Positions 37,163 to 46,496 of a DNA stretch of 64,000 nt are shown piece by piece. The DNA lies in the NCBI GenBank assembly GCA_013348725.1, contig CP054689.1, forward strand, positions 1,600,501 through 1,664,500. Reading direction: 5' to 3'. Source of the stretch: Ectothiorhodospiraceae bacterium 2226. Its GTDB lineage: Bacteria > Pseudomonadota > Gammaproteobacteria > GCA-013348725. The notes beneath the pieces were generated by a model that worked only from the letters and a program-made list of their open reading frames with translations, had not been told where the DNA came from and searched no databases. Both the position numbers and the translations under genes were made by a program. Within the stretch, counting starts at the first letter, position 1. Each line of letters opens with the position of its first letter.

Positions 37163-37192
37163 TTGACCTATATTAGCGCGGGCTGGTATACA
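37163..37192 (+). promoter_or_regulatory. Promoter upstream of cytochrome c gene, with CTATATTAGCGC element
   Basis: -35 TTGACC (37163-37168) and -10 TATACA (37187-37192), 18-base spacer. The 12-mer CTATATTAGCGC (37168-37179) recurs upstream of the cytochrome gene at 60019, where it also begins 19 bases before the -10. A second -10-like TATACT lies at 37255, closer to the gene. Confidence 0.55.
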
Positions 37193-37310
37193 GTGGCGTC
37201 CGTTTCCGGCACCCCGCCCCGCGGGGGGGTGCGGCGGGCGGCGATTGTACCATGTATACTTGCGTCGACGGATTAAAAGACCAACCAATCTGCTACTTAG
37301 GAGTTCGACA

Positions 37311-37640
37311 ATGAAGACCTTGATGCAGGCTGTAGGCGTTTGTGTGCTCGGCGCGGGGATGATGGCTGCCGTTCACGCGGATGATGTGAAGGCGGGCGAG
37401 CAGGTGCACCAGCAGGCTTGCTTCGCGTGCCACGGCACGGGCGCCGCCGGCGCGCCGCGTACCGGAGACAAGGCCGCGTGGGCCCCGCGCATCGAGCAGG
37501 GGATGGACACGCTGGTCAAGCACGCCATCGAGGGTTTCCGGGGTGACAAAGGCTTCATGCCCCCCAAGGGTGGCGCCACTCACCTGAGCGACGAGCAGGT
37601 TCGCAACGCCGTGGTCTACATGGTGCAGGCGAGCCAGTAA
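37311..37640 (+). CDS. Periplasmic monohaem cytochrome c (cytochrome c5-like)
   Basis: 109 residues with TAGGAG upstream. A signal peptide (AVGVCVLGAGMMAAVHA) precedes one CXXCH motif, CFACH, at about residue 37, and a Met ligand candidate in GFMPPKGG. GAAGAPRTGDKAAWAPRIEQ is the c5-family insertion. Small electron carrier in the periplasm, probably between a quinol oxidoreductase and a terminal oxidase. It lies just upstream of cytochrome c4, as in Pseudomonas. Confidence 0.92.
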   Translation: MKTLMQAVGVCVLGAGMMAAVHADDVKAGEQVHQQACFACHGTGAAGAPRTGDKAAWAPRIEQGMDTLVKHAIEGFRGDKGFMPPKGGATHLSDEQVRNAVVYMVQASQ

Positions 37641-37677
37641 CACCACGTCGCATCACCTAATAATTCTGGAAGGTTTG

Positions 37678-38277
37678 ATGAAAAAGACAGCTATCGCAGC
37701 CCTGCTGATGTTCGGCTTCTCGGGCGCTTCCGTGGCCGCGGATGTGGAAGCCGGCCGCGCGATCGCGCAAAACTGTGCCGCCTGCCACGGCGCCGACGGC
37801 AACAGCCAGAACCCGGAATGGCCGAAGCTGGCCGCTCAGCACGAAGGCTACCTCGTCAAGCAGCTCGCCGACTTCAAGGGGGGCGCGCGCCAGGATCAGC
37901 TGATGAGCGCCCAGGCGCAGCCGCTCTCCGAAGAGGATATGCGCAACGTGGCGGCCTTCTACGCCCAGCAGCGCATCCAGGCCGAAACCGCCGACCAGGA
38001 GGTCGTTGCGCTGGGTGAACGCATCTACCGCGGCGGTAATCCCGCCTCGGGCGTCGCGGCCTGCATCAGCTGCCACGGTCCCGGCGGCGCCGGCAACCCG
38101 GCGGCCAATTTCCCGCGCGTGGCGGGTCAGCATGCGGCATACTCTGCCAAGACGCTGCGCGACTTCCGCGAGAACCGTCGGGCCAACGATGCCGGGCAGA
38201 TGATGCGCAACATCGCTGCTCGCATGACCGACGAGGAGATCGAGGCCGTTTCGCAGTACATGGCCGGCCTGCGGTAG
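37678..38277 (+). CDS. Dihaem cytochrome c4
   Basis: 199 residues from an ATG with GGAAGG before it. Signal peptide AALLMFGFSGASVAA, then two homologous monohaem domains: CAACH (about residue 36) and CISCH (about 130). Axial Met candidates lie in LMSAQAQ and QMMRNIAARM. Cytochrome c4 carries electrons to cbb3-type oxidases. It is 37 bases after the c5-like gene, probably co-transcribed, and ends at a strong terminator. Confidence 0.95.
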   Translation: MKKTAIAALLMFGFSGASVAADVEAGRAIAQNCAACHGADGNSQNPEWPKLAAQHEGYLVKQLADFKGGARQDQLMSAQAQPLSEEDMRNVAAFYAQQRIQAETADQEVVALGERIYRGGNPASGVAACISCHGPGGAGNPAANFPRVAGQHAAYSAKTLRDFRENRRANDAGQMMRNIAARMTDEEIEAVSQYMAGLR

Positions 38278-38288
38278 CCGCCTAAGGC

Positions 38289-38324
38289 GGCAGGGGCGGA
38301 CCGTCGCCCCTGCCGTTTTTTTTT
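38289..38324 (+). terminator. Rho-independent terminator after cytochrome c4
   Basis: Ten-base-pair stem GGCAGGGGCG/CGCCCCTGCC (38289-38298 with 38305-38314), loop GACCGT, then G and nine T. Confidence 0.92.
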
Positions 38325-38398
38325 GGCATCAGTCGGGCGGAACTTTCTGACTAACCACTTATCATACAAGTGGTTGAGTTCGCCCCCACCGGAGCCCC

Positions 38399-40492
38399 AT
38401 GAGCAGTTCGATCTCGCGTCCGCGCAAAACAACCGGCAAGGTCCTTCTCGAGTTCCTCGGCTCCATGAACCTTGCCATCACGCTGCTGGTGGCGTTGGCC
38501 ATTGCCTCCATCATCGGCACCGTTCTGCAGCAGAATCTGCCCTATCCCGAATACGTCATGCAGTTCGGCCCCTACTGGTTCGAGCTGTTCGAGCGTCTCG
38601 GCCTGTACGACGTGTACAGCGCCTGGTGGTTCATGATCATCCTGGGCTTCCTGTTGGTCTCCACCAGCGTCTGCGTCTACCGCAACGCGCCCGGCATGCT
38701 GCGCGAGATGCGCCAGTTCCGCACGCGCACCCAGGAGCGCTCGCTGCGCGCGCTGCGCAACTCCCACGAATGGCGGGGGCGCGGCGAACCGGAGGCGGTG
38801 GTGGCCGCCGCGCGCGAGGCGCTCACGCAGGATGGCTACCGTGTGCGCAGCAAGGCCGAACCCGACCGCCACCTGGTGGCCGGCATGCGCGGCGCGAGCA
38901 ACCGCCTGGGTTACCTCTTCACCCACCTTGCCATCGTGGTGATCTGTATCGGCGGCCTGATCGACGGCAACATCGGCCTTAAGTTCAAGGAGATGAGCGG
39001 CCGCCTGCAGGTCGAGACGCGCGACATTCTGGCGCGCGACGTGCCGGCCGAGTCGCGCCTGGCGGCCGGCGAGTCGTCCGCCTTCCGCGGCAACGTGACC
39101 ATTCCCGAGGGCGCGCGCGCCGGGCTGGTGTTCCTCAATATTCGCGACGGCTACGTGATCCAGGAGCTGCCGTTCGATATCGAGGTCAAGGAGTTTCGCA
39201 TCCGCCGCTATCCCAACGGCGAGCCTTCCTCGTACGAAAGTGATCTCGTGATTCACGATCCGCAGCTCGACGAGCCGCTGCATCGCACCATCAAGGTCAA
39301 TCACCCGCTGATCCACCGCGGCTACGCGATCTACCAGGCGAGTTTCGCCGATGGCGGCTCGCGCGTGGCGATGAACGTCGTGCCGCTCAGCGGCACGGGC
39401 GAGCCGGCGCCGATCGAGGGCCGCGTGGAGCGCGACCCCATTCCGCTGCAGACCAGTGCCGGCCAGGTGCGCGTGGAACTGGTCGACTTCCAGCCGCTGA
39501 ACGTCTTCCCGGTGCAGGAAGGGCGCGGCATCCAGCGTGACTTCGTCGATTTCGGTCCGAGCGTGGTGTTCCGCCTGCGCGACGCGCGCGGCATGGCGCG
39601 CGAGTACCTCAACTATGTGAACCCGGTCGAGCAGGACGGACGCCTGTTCTTTTTGAGCGGCGTGCGCTCCGAGATCCCGGGCGATGAGTTCCGGTATCTG
39701 CACCTGCCGGTCGGCCCGGATGGCACCCTGGATCGCTTCCTCAGTTACCGGGCGCGCCTGGGCAACCCCGCCCAGGTGGCCGACATCGCCGAGCAGCATG
39801 CGCGCAGCACCATCGCCGCGGCCAACATGACCGACCTCAGCGTGCTGGACAACATCACCGCGTCCATGACGCGTCTGGTGGGCTTGTTCAACAGTGGCGG
39901 CTTCGATGCGGTGGTGAACTTCGTGCGCGAGACGGTGCCCGAGGAGCGTCACGAAGACGTAACCAACGCGTACTTCAAGGTGCTGGAGAGCATCCTGCAG
40001 GCGGTCTACCTCGACGTCCTCGACGACGAGGGCGTGGATCTGCGCGCGGGGGTGCCCGAGGCGGAGGCCTGGTTCTTCGAGGATGCGGTCAACGCCATCA
40101 CCGCGCTGTCGCGTTATGGCGCCGATGTGTATATGCAAGTGACCGACTACGAGCACCGCGAGGCCACCGGCTTGCAGATCGCCAGGGCGCCCGGCCAAAA
40201 TATCGTGTACTTTGGTAGCTTGATGCTGATCGTCGGCATCTTCCTGATGTTTTACGTGGCGCACCGGCGAGTCTGGCTATTGGTGCGCCGTCAGGGCGAC
40301 GGCGAGGTCAGCGTCCTGCTGGCGGGCAGCGACAACCGTCACCAGCGGGAATTCGCCCGCGAGTTCGAGCGTCTGCGCCAGCGCGTGGACGCCCGGTTGA
40401 CCGACTTGGTCGGACCGGCCGAAGAGACGACGCGCAACCCGGGTCAGCCTGCGCCGCACACGGCGCCGCGCACCCCGGAACGCACCGAGTAA
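38399..40492 (+). CDS. resB: ResB (Ccs1) cytochrome c synthetase component
   Basis: 697 residues. With CcsA/CcsB it transports and attaches haem to apocytochromes c (System II). Three N-terminal transmembrane helices (LGSMNLAITLLVALAIASII; WWFMIILGFLLVSTSVCVY; LGYLFTHLAIVVICIGGLI) precede a large periplasmic domain. A fourth helix near residue 605 (LMLIVGIFLMFYVAHRRVW) leads to a cytoplasmic tail. The RNAPGMLREM and VNHPLIHRGYAIYQASF motifs are family-typical. It sits between its likely clients (cytochromes c5/c4) and ccsB. Confidence 0.94.
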   Translation: MSSSISRPRKTTGKVLLEFLGSMNLAITLLVALAIASIIGTVLQQNLPYPEYVMQFGPYWFELFERLGLYDVYSAWWFMIILGFLLVSTSVCVYRNAPGMLREMRQFRTRTQERSLRALRNSHEWRGRGEPEAVVAAAREALTQDGYRVRSKAEPDRHLVAGMRGASNRLGYLFTHLAIVVICIGGLIDGNIGLKFKEMSGRLQVETRDILARDVPAESRLAAGESSAFRGNVTIPEGARAGLVFLNIRDGYVIQELPFDIEVKEFRIRRYPNGEPSSYESDLVIHDPQLDEPLHRTIKVNHPLIHRGYAIYQASFADGGSRVAMNVVPLSGTGEPAPIEGRVERDPIPLQTSAGQVRVELVDFQPLNVFPVQEGRGIQRDFVDFGPSVVFRLRDARGMAREYLNYVNPVEQDGRLFFLSGVRSEIPGDEFRYLHLPVGPDGTLDRFLSYRARLGNPAQVADIAEQHARSTIAAANMTDLSVLDNITASMTRLVGLFNSGGFDAVVNFVRETVPEERHEDVTNAYFKVLESILQAVYLDVLDDEGVDLRAGVPEAEAWFFEDAVNAITALSRYGADVYMQVTDYEHREATGLQIARAPGQNIVYFGSLMLIVGIFLMFYVAHRRVWLLVRRQGDGEVSVLLAGSDNRHQREFAREFERLRQRVDARLTDLVGPAEETTRNPGQPAPHTAPRTPERTE

Positions 40493-40509
40493 GCGAGGAG
40501 GTGGGAGCC

Positions 40510-41688
40510 ATGTCTGTCCCCAAAGACGTTATCGAACAAAGCCTGGATACGCGTTCCTACTTCAAGCGCCGCAACGTCTGGGACTGGTCCTGGGCGCTGC
40601 TGGTGATGGCCGCGACCACCACCGCCTACGTCCTGTACGGCCAGTACATGGGCATCTACGACGTGATGATCCTGTTCGGCACCGGCCTCGGCCTGGTGGC
40701 CCTCGGCTGGTACTGGAAGGCGACCCGCGTCCTGATCCTGGCATCGGCCGTCGCGTCGCTGGCAGCGATTGGCTTCTATGGAGACAGCCTCGCCAACGCG
40801 CAACAGAACTTCTTCCTGAAGTACCTGCTTTCCAACCAAGCCGCCGTGATGTGGATGAGTGCGCTGTTCGTCATGGCTACCGGGAGCTACCTGCTGGGCC
40901 TTGTCGCGCGTTCGGACTTCGCGCTGCGGGTCGGCTCGGCGATGACCTGGACCGCCGCCGGCTTCGGGCTCATCGCGCTGCTGGTACGCTGGCGCGAGAC
41001 CTACCTCGCCGGGCCCGACATGGGCTATATCCCGGTCAGCAACCTCTACGAGGTGTTCATCCAGTTCGCGGTGGTCACCGCGCTGCTGTACCTGCATTAC
41101 GAACGCCGCTTCAATAACCGCACGCTGGGCGTGTTCGTGCTGGCCTCCATCAGCTCCATGGTGGCCTTCATCCTGTGGTACACCTTCGACCGGCAGGCGC
41201 ACGAAATCGAGCCGCTGGTGCCGGCGCTGCGCAGCTGGTGGATGACCATCCACGTGCCGGCCAACTTCATCGGCTACGGCACCTTCACCATCGCCGCCAT
41301 GGTGGGCGTGGCCTATCTGCTGAAGGCGCGCGCCGAGCGGGTGAACCCGAGCGGCTACCTCGCCAACCGGCTGCCGAGCCGCGAGGTGATGGACGACGTG
41401 ATGTACAAGGCCATTGCGCTGGGCTTCGCGTTCTTCACCATCGCGACGGTGCTGGGCGCCATGTGGGCGGCCGAGGCCTGGGGCGGTTACTGGTCCTGGG
41501 ATCCGAAGGAGACCTGGGCGCTGATCGTGTGGCTGAACTACGCCGCGTGGCTGCATCTGCGGCTCACCAAGGGCTGGCGGGGCGTGCCGCTCGCCTGGTG
41601 GGCGATCGTCGGCCTGTTCATCACCTTGTTCGCGTTCATCGGCGTGAACATGTTCCTGGCCGGCCTGCATTCCTACGGCGAGTTGTAA
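40510..41688 (+). CDS. ccsB: CcsB/CcsA-type haem-handling protein
   Basis: 392 residues; ATG preceded by GAGGAGG. About eight transmembrane segments with the haem-binding WWD motif WGGYWSWDPKETWAL near residue 330. Conserved His ligands include HVPANF and WLHLRL. Partner of ResB in System II cytochrome c maturation. Starts 17 bases after resB and ends just before a terminator. Confidence 0.95.
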   Translation: MSVPKDVIEQSLDTRSYFKRRNVWDWSWALLVMAATTTAYVLYGQYMGIYDVMILFGTGLGLVALGWYWKATRVLILASAVASLAAIGFYGDSLANAQQNFFLKYLLSNQAAVMWMSALFVMATGSYLLGLVARSDFALRVGSAMTWTAAGFGLIALLVRWRETYLAGPDMGYIPVSNLYEVFIQFAVVTALLYLHYERRFNNRTLGVFVLASISSMVAFILWYTFDRQAHEIEPLVPALRSWWMTIHVPANFIGYGTFTIAAMVGVAYLLKARAERVNPSGYLANRLPSREVMDDVMYKAIALGFAFFTIATVLGAMWAAEAWGGYWSWDPKETWALIVWLNYAAWLHLRLTKGWRGVPLAWWAIVGLFITLFAFIGVNMFLAGLHSYGEL

Positions 41689-41700
41689 GCCCCCGACGCC

Positions 41701-41737
41701 CGGCGGGCCTGCGGACGCGGGCCCGCCGAACGTTTTT
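41701..41737 (+). terminator. Rho-independent terminator after ccsB
   Basis: Nine-base-pair stem CGGCGGGCC/GGCCCGCCG (41701-41709 with 41720-41728), then AACGTTTTT. It separates resB-ccsB from the dsbA gene. Confidence 0.85.
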
Positions 41738-41777
41738 CAAGGCCGGCGCGAGCCCGGCACAGAGGAGTCGACATCCA

Positions 41778-42422
41778 ATGAAGTGCACTAGACTGTGGGC
41801 GTTTGCGCTCGTCTTCGCCCTGTCCTGGGTGGGCGTGGCGCAGGCGGTGGACGAAGGGATCGACTACCGGCGCCTGTCCCCGGCGCAGCCCACGGACGTA
41901 CCAGCCGGACATGTCGAAGTGATCGAGTTGTTCTGGTACGGCTGCCCGCACTGCGACACGCTCGAGCCTAAACTTCAGCGGTGGAAGGCCGATCTACCGG
42001 AAGACGTCACCTTCCGCGCCGTGCCGGCGGTGCTCAACCCGAACTGGGTGTTGCACGCGCAGGCGTACTACACCGCGGAGGTGCTGGGTGTGCTGGACCG
42101 CATCCATCAGCCGATGTACGACGCGATTCACCGCGAGCGCCGCGCGCTCAACTCGCGGGAGGCGCTGCGCAACTTCTTCGCCGAGCACGGCGTCGAGCCG
42201 GCCCAGTTCGACCAGACCTTCAATTCGTTCGCCGTGCAGACGCGGGTGCGTCGCGCCGACGCTCTCGGCCGACGCTACGGTGCGACGAGCGTCCCGTCGA
42301 TGGTCGTGAACGGCAAGTACTATACGGATGGCGCCATGGCCGGCGGCCAGGACCGCATGCTCGAAGTGGTGAACGCGCTGGTGGAGCAGGAGCGGGCGCA
42401 GGCGCGTGCCGCGCAACAGTAG
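41778..42422 (+). CDS. dsbA: DsbA-type periplasmic thiol:disulfide oxidoreductase
   Basis: 214 residues with GAGGAG before the ATG. Signal peptide LWAFALVFALSWVGVAQA. The thioredoxin fold carries the redox motif FWYGCPHCDTLEPKL and the cis-proline strand ATSVPSMVVNGKYY, with the helical insertion between. Oxidises cysteines of secreted proteins. The dsbA position after cytochromes c4/c5 follows the Pseudomonas order. Confidence 0.94.
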   Translation: MKCTRLWAFALVFALSWVGVAQAVDEGIDYRRLSPAQPTDVPAGHVEVIELFWYGCPHCDTLEPKLQRWKADLPEDVTFRAVPAVLNPNWVLHAQAYYTAEVLGVLDRIHQPMYDAIHRERRALNSREALRNFFAEHGVEPAQFDQTFNSFAVQTRVRRADALGRRYGATSVPSMVVNGKYYTDGAMAGGQDRMLEVVNALVEQERAQARAAQQ

Positions 42423-42464
42423 CAGGAGCCGCAGCCTCCCGGGTTGCGGCCCGGGGGAGAATCG

Positions 42465-44096
42465 ATGAAGGCAGCCGAGCTGTTCGTCAGGTGTCTTGAA
42501 AACGAAGGTGTGGAGTACATCTTCGGCCTGCCGGGCGAAGAGAATATCGACGTCCTCGACGCGCTGATCGATTCCCCTATCCAATTCGTCACCGTGCGCC
42601 ACGAGCAGGGCGCCGCCTTCATGGCCGACGTCTACGGCCGCCTCACCGGCCGCGCCGGGGTGTGCATGTCCACCCTCGGCCCCGGCGCCACCAACCTCAT
42701 CACCGGCGTGGCCGATGCCAACATGGACCACGCCCCGCTGGTCGCCATCGCCGGCCAGGCCAGCACCCAGCGCCTGCACAAGGAATCGCACCAGGTGCTG
42801 GACCTGGAGGAGATGTTCCGCCTCGTCACCAAGTACTCCTCGCGCATCCTGACCCCGGACATCATCCCCGAGGTGGTGCGCAAGGCCTTCAAGCTCGCCC
42901 AGACCGAGAAGACCGGTGCCTGCTTCATCGAGTTTCCGGAAAACCTCGCCGCGCTTACCGTCAACGAGCAGCCGCTGGTGCGGCAGCAACCCACGCCGCC
43001 CGAGCCCGCCGCCGAGCGCGTGGAGGCCGCGGCGCAGCTGATCTCCCAGGCCAAGTACCCGATCATCCTGGCGGGCAACGGCGTGGTGCGCGCCGGCGCA
43101 TGGCGCCAGCTCGCGGCCTTTGCCGAGCGGCTCAACATCCCGCTGGCCAACACCTTCATGGCCAAAGGGGTGATTCCCTTCAAGCACCCGATGGCGCTCG
43201 GCAGCGCCGGCCTGCAGGCCAAGGACTTCGTCAGCTGCGGCTTCGACCGCGCCGACGTGATCATCTGCGTGGGTTATGACCTGGTCGAATATCACCCCAA
43301 GGCCTGGCACCCGACGCGCGACCGCAAGATCGTGCACATCGACTCCACGCCGGCCGAGGTCGACGCGCATTACATGGTCGAGGTCGGCGTGGTGGGCGAC
43401 ATCAAGCACAGCCTGCTGCGCCTGGCGGATTTGGCCACGCCGCATCAAGGTCATACCCTGCGACCGCTGCGCGAGGCGCTGATCCGCGAGATGGACGCCC
43501 ACAAGGACGACGCCCTCATGCCGGTCAAGCCGCAGAAGATCATCTGGGACTTGCGCACGGCCATGGATCTCGAGGACGTCGTAGTGTGTGACGTGGGCGC
43601 GCACAAGATGTGGATGGCGCGGATGTTCCGCTGCGAGTTCCCGAACACCTGCATCATCTCCAACGGCTTCGCCAGCATGGGGATCGCGGTGCCGGGCGCG
43701 ATCGCGGCCAAGCTCGCGCTGCCCGACCGTGCGGTGGTGGCGGTAACGGGCGACGCCGGATTCCTGATGAACGTGCAGGAGCTCGAGGTGGCGGTGCGCT
43801 TGAAGTTGCCCATCGTCGTCCTCATTTGGAACGACGGCGGTTACGGCCTGATCGAATGGAAGCAGATGACGCGCTTCGGCCGGGCCGCCCACGTGGACTT
43901 CACCAACCCCGATTTCATCAAGTTGGCGGAGTCCTTCGGGGCCAAGGGACGACGCATCGAACGCGTGGAGGACCTGCTGCCGACCCTCAAGGAGGCGCTG
44001 GCCGATGACGCGGTGACCATCATCGACTGCCCGGTGGACTACCGCGAGAACCTCAAGCTCACCAGTTCGCTGGGAGACATGATCTGTCCGATATAG
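42465..44096 (+). CDS. Acetolactate synthase-like thiamine-diphosphate enzyme
   Basis: 543 residues from ATG with GGGGGAGA upstream. Converts pyruvate to 2-acetolactate if it is a true AlsS/IlvB-type enzyme. The TPP-activating Glu is in VRHEQGAAFMADVYGRLTG. The diphosphate motif is TGDAGFLMNVQELEVAVRL with NDGGYGLIEWKQM. LGPGATNLITGVADANMDHAPL is conserved. No small regulatory subunit follows, which favours a catabolic (AlsS-like) form; related 2-oxoacid decarboxylases cannot be excluded. Confidence 0.82.
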   Translation: MKAAELFVRCLENEGVEYIFGLPGEENIDVLDALIDSPIQFVTVRHEQGAAFMADVYGRLTGRAGVCMSTLGPGATNLITGVADANMDHAPLVAIAGQASTQRLHKESHQVLDLEEMFRLVTKYSSRILTPDIIPEVVRKAFKLAQTEKTGACFIEFPENLAALTVNEQPLVRQQPTPPEPAAERVEAAAQLISQAKYPIILAGNGVVRAGAWRQLAAFAERLNIPLANTFMAKGVIPFKHPMALGSAGLQAKDFVSCGFDRADVIICVGYDLVEYHPKAWHPTRDRKIVHIDSTPAEVDAHYMVEVGVVGDIKHSLLRLADLATPHQGHTLRPLREALIREMDAHKDDALMPVKPQKIIWDLRTAMDLEDVVVCDVGAHKMWMARMFRCEFPNTCIISNGFASMGIAVPGAIAAKLALPDRAVVAVTGDAGFLMNVQELEVAVRLKLPIVVLIWNDGGYGLIEWKQMTRFGRAAHVDFTNPDFIKLAESFGAKGRRIERVEDLLPTLKEALADDAVTIIDCPVDYRENLKLTSSLGDMICPI

Positions 44097-44107
44097 CGCC
44101 GGAGATT

Positions 44108-44953
44108 ATGAGCCAAGACGCAGGCCCCATCGAGCAGCGACTGCCGAGCCCTGGCGCAGGCCAGCGCCTGCGTCTGTTGAGCTATAACGTGCAGGTCGGC
44201 ATCGCCACCGCGCGCGCACACGAGTACCTCACCGCGAGCTGGAAGCACGTGCTGCCGCACTCCGAGCGGCTGCGCAATCTCGATCGCACCGCCGACATCC
44301 TGGGCGACTTCGACATCGTCGGCCTGCAGGAGCTGGACGCGGGCAGCCTGCGCAGCGGGTTCATCAACCTCACCGAGTACCTCGCGCTGCGCGCCGGCTT
44401 CCCCTACTGGCACCACCAGGTAAACCGCCGGCTCGGCAAGCTCGCCCAGCACGCCAACGGCCTGCTGTCGCGCTACAAGCCCACCGAGATCGTGGAGTAC
44501 AGCCTGCCCGGGTTCATCAAGGGCCGCGGCGCGATCATGGCGAGTTACGGCCCGCGCGAGAACCCGCTGGTGCTGTTCTTCATTCACCTCGCGCTCAGCC
44601 AGCGGGCCCGCGCCAACCAGCTCGCCTTCATCAGCGAACTAGTGAACGAACACAAGCACGTCGCGTTGATGGGCGACCTCAACTGCACGCCCCGCGCGCG
44701 GGAGATGGACATCCTGTTCAAGCGCACCCACCTCGTCGAGCCGCTGCCGGAGCTGCACACCTTCCCGAGCTGGTGCCCGATCCGCAACATCGACCACATC
44801 CTCGTCTCGCCCGAGCTCGAGGTGCGCGAGGCACGGGTCTTGAACCACATCTGTTCGGACCATCTGCCGATCTCGACCGAGATCGTGCTCCCGCCCGACC
44901 TGATCCTCCCCGAGTACGTCTACGACAGCCTGGAGGACGAGTCCCCGCTGTAG
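44108..44953 (+). CDS. Endonuclease/exonuclease/phosphatase family protein
   Basis: 281 residues of the EEP fold. Catalytic positions are visible: N in LLSYNVQVG, E in VGLQELDAG, D-x-N in LMGDLNCTPRA, and the terminal D-H in CSDHLPISTEI. No signal peptide or membrane helix is evident, so it is probably cytoplasmic. The substrate could be DNA, a lipid or a small phosphoester. A homologous gene accompanies dsbA and cytochrome c4 in Pseudomonas. Confidence 0.88.
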   Translation: MSQDAGPIEQRLPSPGAGQRLRLLSYNVQVGIATARAHEYLTASWKHVLPHSERLRNLDRTADILGDFDIVGLQELDAGSLRSGFINLTEYLALRAGFPYWHHQVNRRLGKLAQHANGLLSRYKPTEIVEYSLPGFIKGRGAIMASYGPRENPLVLFFIHLALSQRARANQLAFISELVNEHKHVALMGDLNCTPRAREMDILFKRTHLVEPLPELHTFPSWCPIRNIDHILVSPELEVREARVLNHICSDHLPISTEIVLPPDLILPEYVYDSLEDESPL

Positions 44954-45188
44954 GCAGGGCGGGCCGCCCCGCCGGCCCAAGGCTGCCCGCTGTTCCCAAC
45001 TTGATCGCGGGAACTGCCGCACACCCCCCGCACCGCGGTAGGACAGTCCGGCAACGCTGTCACCCTTGCGTTCCTGCGCCCCTCGTACTTTCAGCGCACG
45101 CTCAATCGCTTGTGCGGCAGGCCGTGTCGGTCCGCTGAGATCGGCGAGCTAGACTTTGCGGACCGGCATTCACGCCAAGGAGGCCCGC

Positions 45189-45239
45189 ATGCACTCGAAC
45201 CCCTCGCCCACTCAGTCCCGCCCGCGCCCGCGCCCCTGA
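45189..45239 (+). CDS. 16-codon leader ORF in frame with the next gene
   Basis: An ATG with a perfect AAGGAGG (45177-45183) six bases before it opens 16 codons rich in Ser/Pro/Arg and ends at TGA 45237-45239. The frame is the same as that of the following gene, whose first usable start (GTG 45243) has no ribosome-binding site. It may be a leader peptide feeding reinitiation, or the true N-terminus of the next gene interrupted by a nonsense change. Confidence 0.45.
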   Translation: MHSNPSPTQSRPRPRP

Positions 45240-45242
45240 GCT

Positions 45243-46388
45243 GTGGCCGAGCGTCGGCTTGAAGAGGAATACGCCCCCGAGTCCAACCGCCTGGAACACG
45301 CTGCGGCCCGTTACCTGCGCGAGCGGGTGGGCGGCGAGCCGGCCCAGGTGGCGGCACTCGCCCCCGAGGACGTGCACGTGCTAAAGCGTGTGCAGCGGCG
45401 CGCGGTCGCCTGGGCCGCGTTGGCGGGTGCGATCTCCGGCGGGCTGCTCGGTATCGGCGAGGTGATCCTGCGCCAGGAGTTCATCGGCAACGCCGAAGTC
45501 GCCAGCCTGCGCGAGCAGCTGCCGTACTGGGCCGTGTACGGCGTGATCGCGCTGGTCATCAGCGGGCTGGAGATCCTGTTCCTGTACTGGAACGCCCTGA
45601 ACGGCACCGCGCGGGCGGCGTCCCTGACGGGCGTGCCGCGCGACGCGCGCGGCGAGATCATGGTGCGCGGCCTCGCGCGCGCCGCGCTGGAGTTTCCCAA
45701 TCCGCACGAACCCGTCTACGGCATCGATCCCTACGCACGCACCCCGCGCTGGAAGCTGCTCGCCTGGGCTGCGATGTACCGCATGAAGGTGGGCGTCACC
45801 AGCTTCATCCTGCGCGTGCTGCTGCGGCGCATGCTGGGGCGCGCCGCGTTGCGCACCATCATCCCGCTGGTGGCGGGCCCGTTGTACGCGGTGTGGAACG
45901 CCGTCATCACCTACCGCATCCTGCGCGAGGTGCGGGTGCGCGCCTACGGGCCGCACGCCATCGAGGCGTTGGTGGCACGGCTTGCCGAGCGCGAGCTCGA
46001 CACCGCTGCGCGGCCCGTGCTGCTGGCCGCGGTGGCCGAGACCATGGTGCGCAGCGAGGATGCGCACCCGAACTTCGTCATGCTGCTCGCGCAGCTCGCG
46101 CGCGTGCTCGACGTGCACCCCGAGGAGCTCGATTGCGACTGGGCCGGCGCCGAGCGCGCGCTCGGCGAACTGGATGCCCCGGCGCAGGACGCGGTGCTCG
46201 AGGTGCTGGCGCTGGCGGTGGTGCTGGACGGGCGCGTGCGCCGCGGCGAGCGGCAACTCTTGGCGGACGCGCACGAGGCCTGCGGGCGGCGCTTCAACGC
46301 CGAGGCGCTCAATGAAGTCCGTGCCCAGCTGCTGCGCGGCCAGGCCGGCGGCGAGCGTGGACTCGCGGCGGTCTGGGCGCGCGCCTGA
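45243..46388 (+). CDS. Membrane protein of unknown function (LBF_2804-like)
   Basis: 381 residues from GTG. An acidic, basic-mixed N-terminus precedes membrane helices at about 57-75 (AWAALAGAISGGLLGIGEVI) and 95-118 (YWAVYGVIALVISGLEILFL), and a pair near 200-225 (IIPLVAGPLYAVWNAVITY). The C-terminal third is helical and soluble with a TerB-like look (EDAHPNFVMLLAQLARVL, LALAVVLDGRVRRGERQLL). The layout resembles the poorly known LBF_2804 family, by eye. The start is uncertain because the better start lies upstream of an in-frame TGA. Confidence 0.65.
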   Translation: MAERRLEEEYAPESNRLEHAAARYLRERVGGEPAQVAALAPEDVHVLKRVQRRAVAWAALAGAISGGLLGIGEVILRQEFIGNAEVASLREQLPYWAVYGVIALVISGLEILFLYWNALNGTARAASLTGVPRDARGEIMVRGLARAALEFPNPHEPVYGIDPYARTPRWKLLAWAAMYRMKVGVTSFILRVLLRRMLGRAALRTIIPLVAGPLYAVWNAVITYRILREVRVRAYGPHAIEALVARLAERELDTAARPVLLAAVAETMVRSEDAHPNFVMLLAQLARVLDVHPEELDCDWAGAERALGELDAPAQDAVLEVLALAVVLDGRVRRGERQLLADAHEACGRRFNAEALNEVRAQLLRGQAGGERGLAAVWARA

Positions 46389-46496
46389 CGCCGCCCCCGA
46401 CCCGCCCCCGACCCCGCACCGGTCACCTCACCGACCCCCTAGCGCGCGCGCCGCGGACGTGGCTATATAGGCTTCTTCCTACACGAGGATCCGCCG

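Noticed and set aside
45237-45239. Selenocysteine at an in-frame TGA
   Set aside because: The surrounding peptide is low-complexity Pro/Arg, there is no conserved redox motif, and no SECIS-like hairpin is evident right after the TGA.
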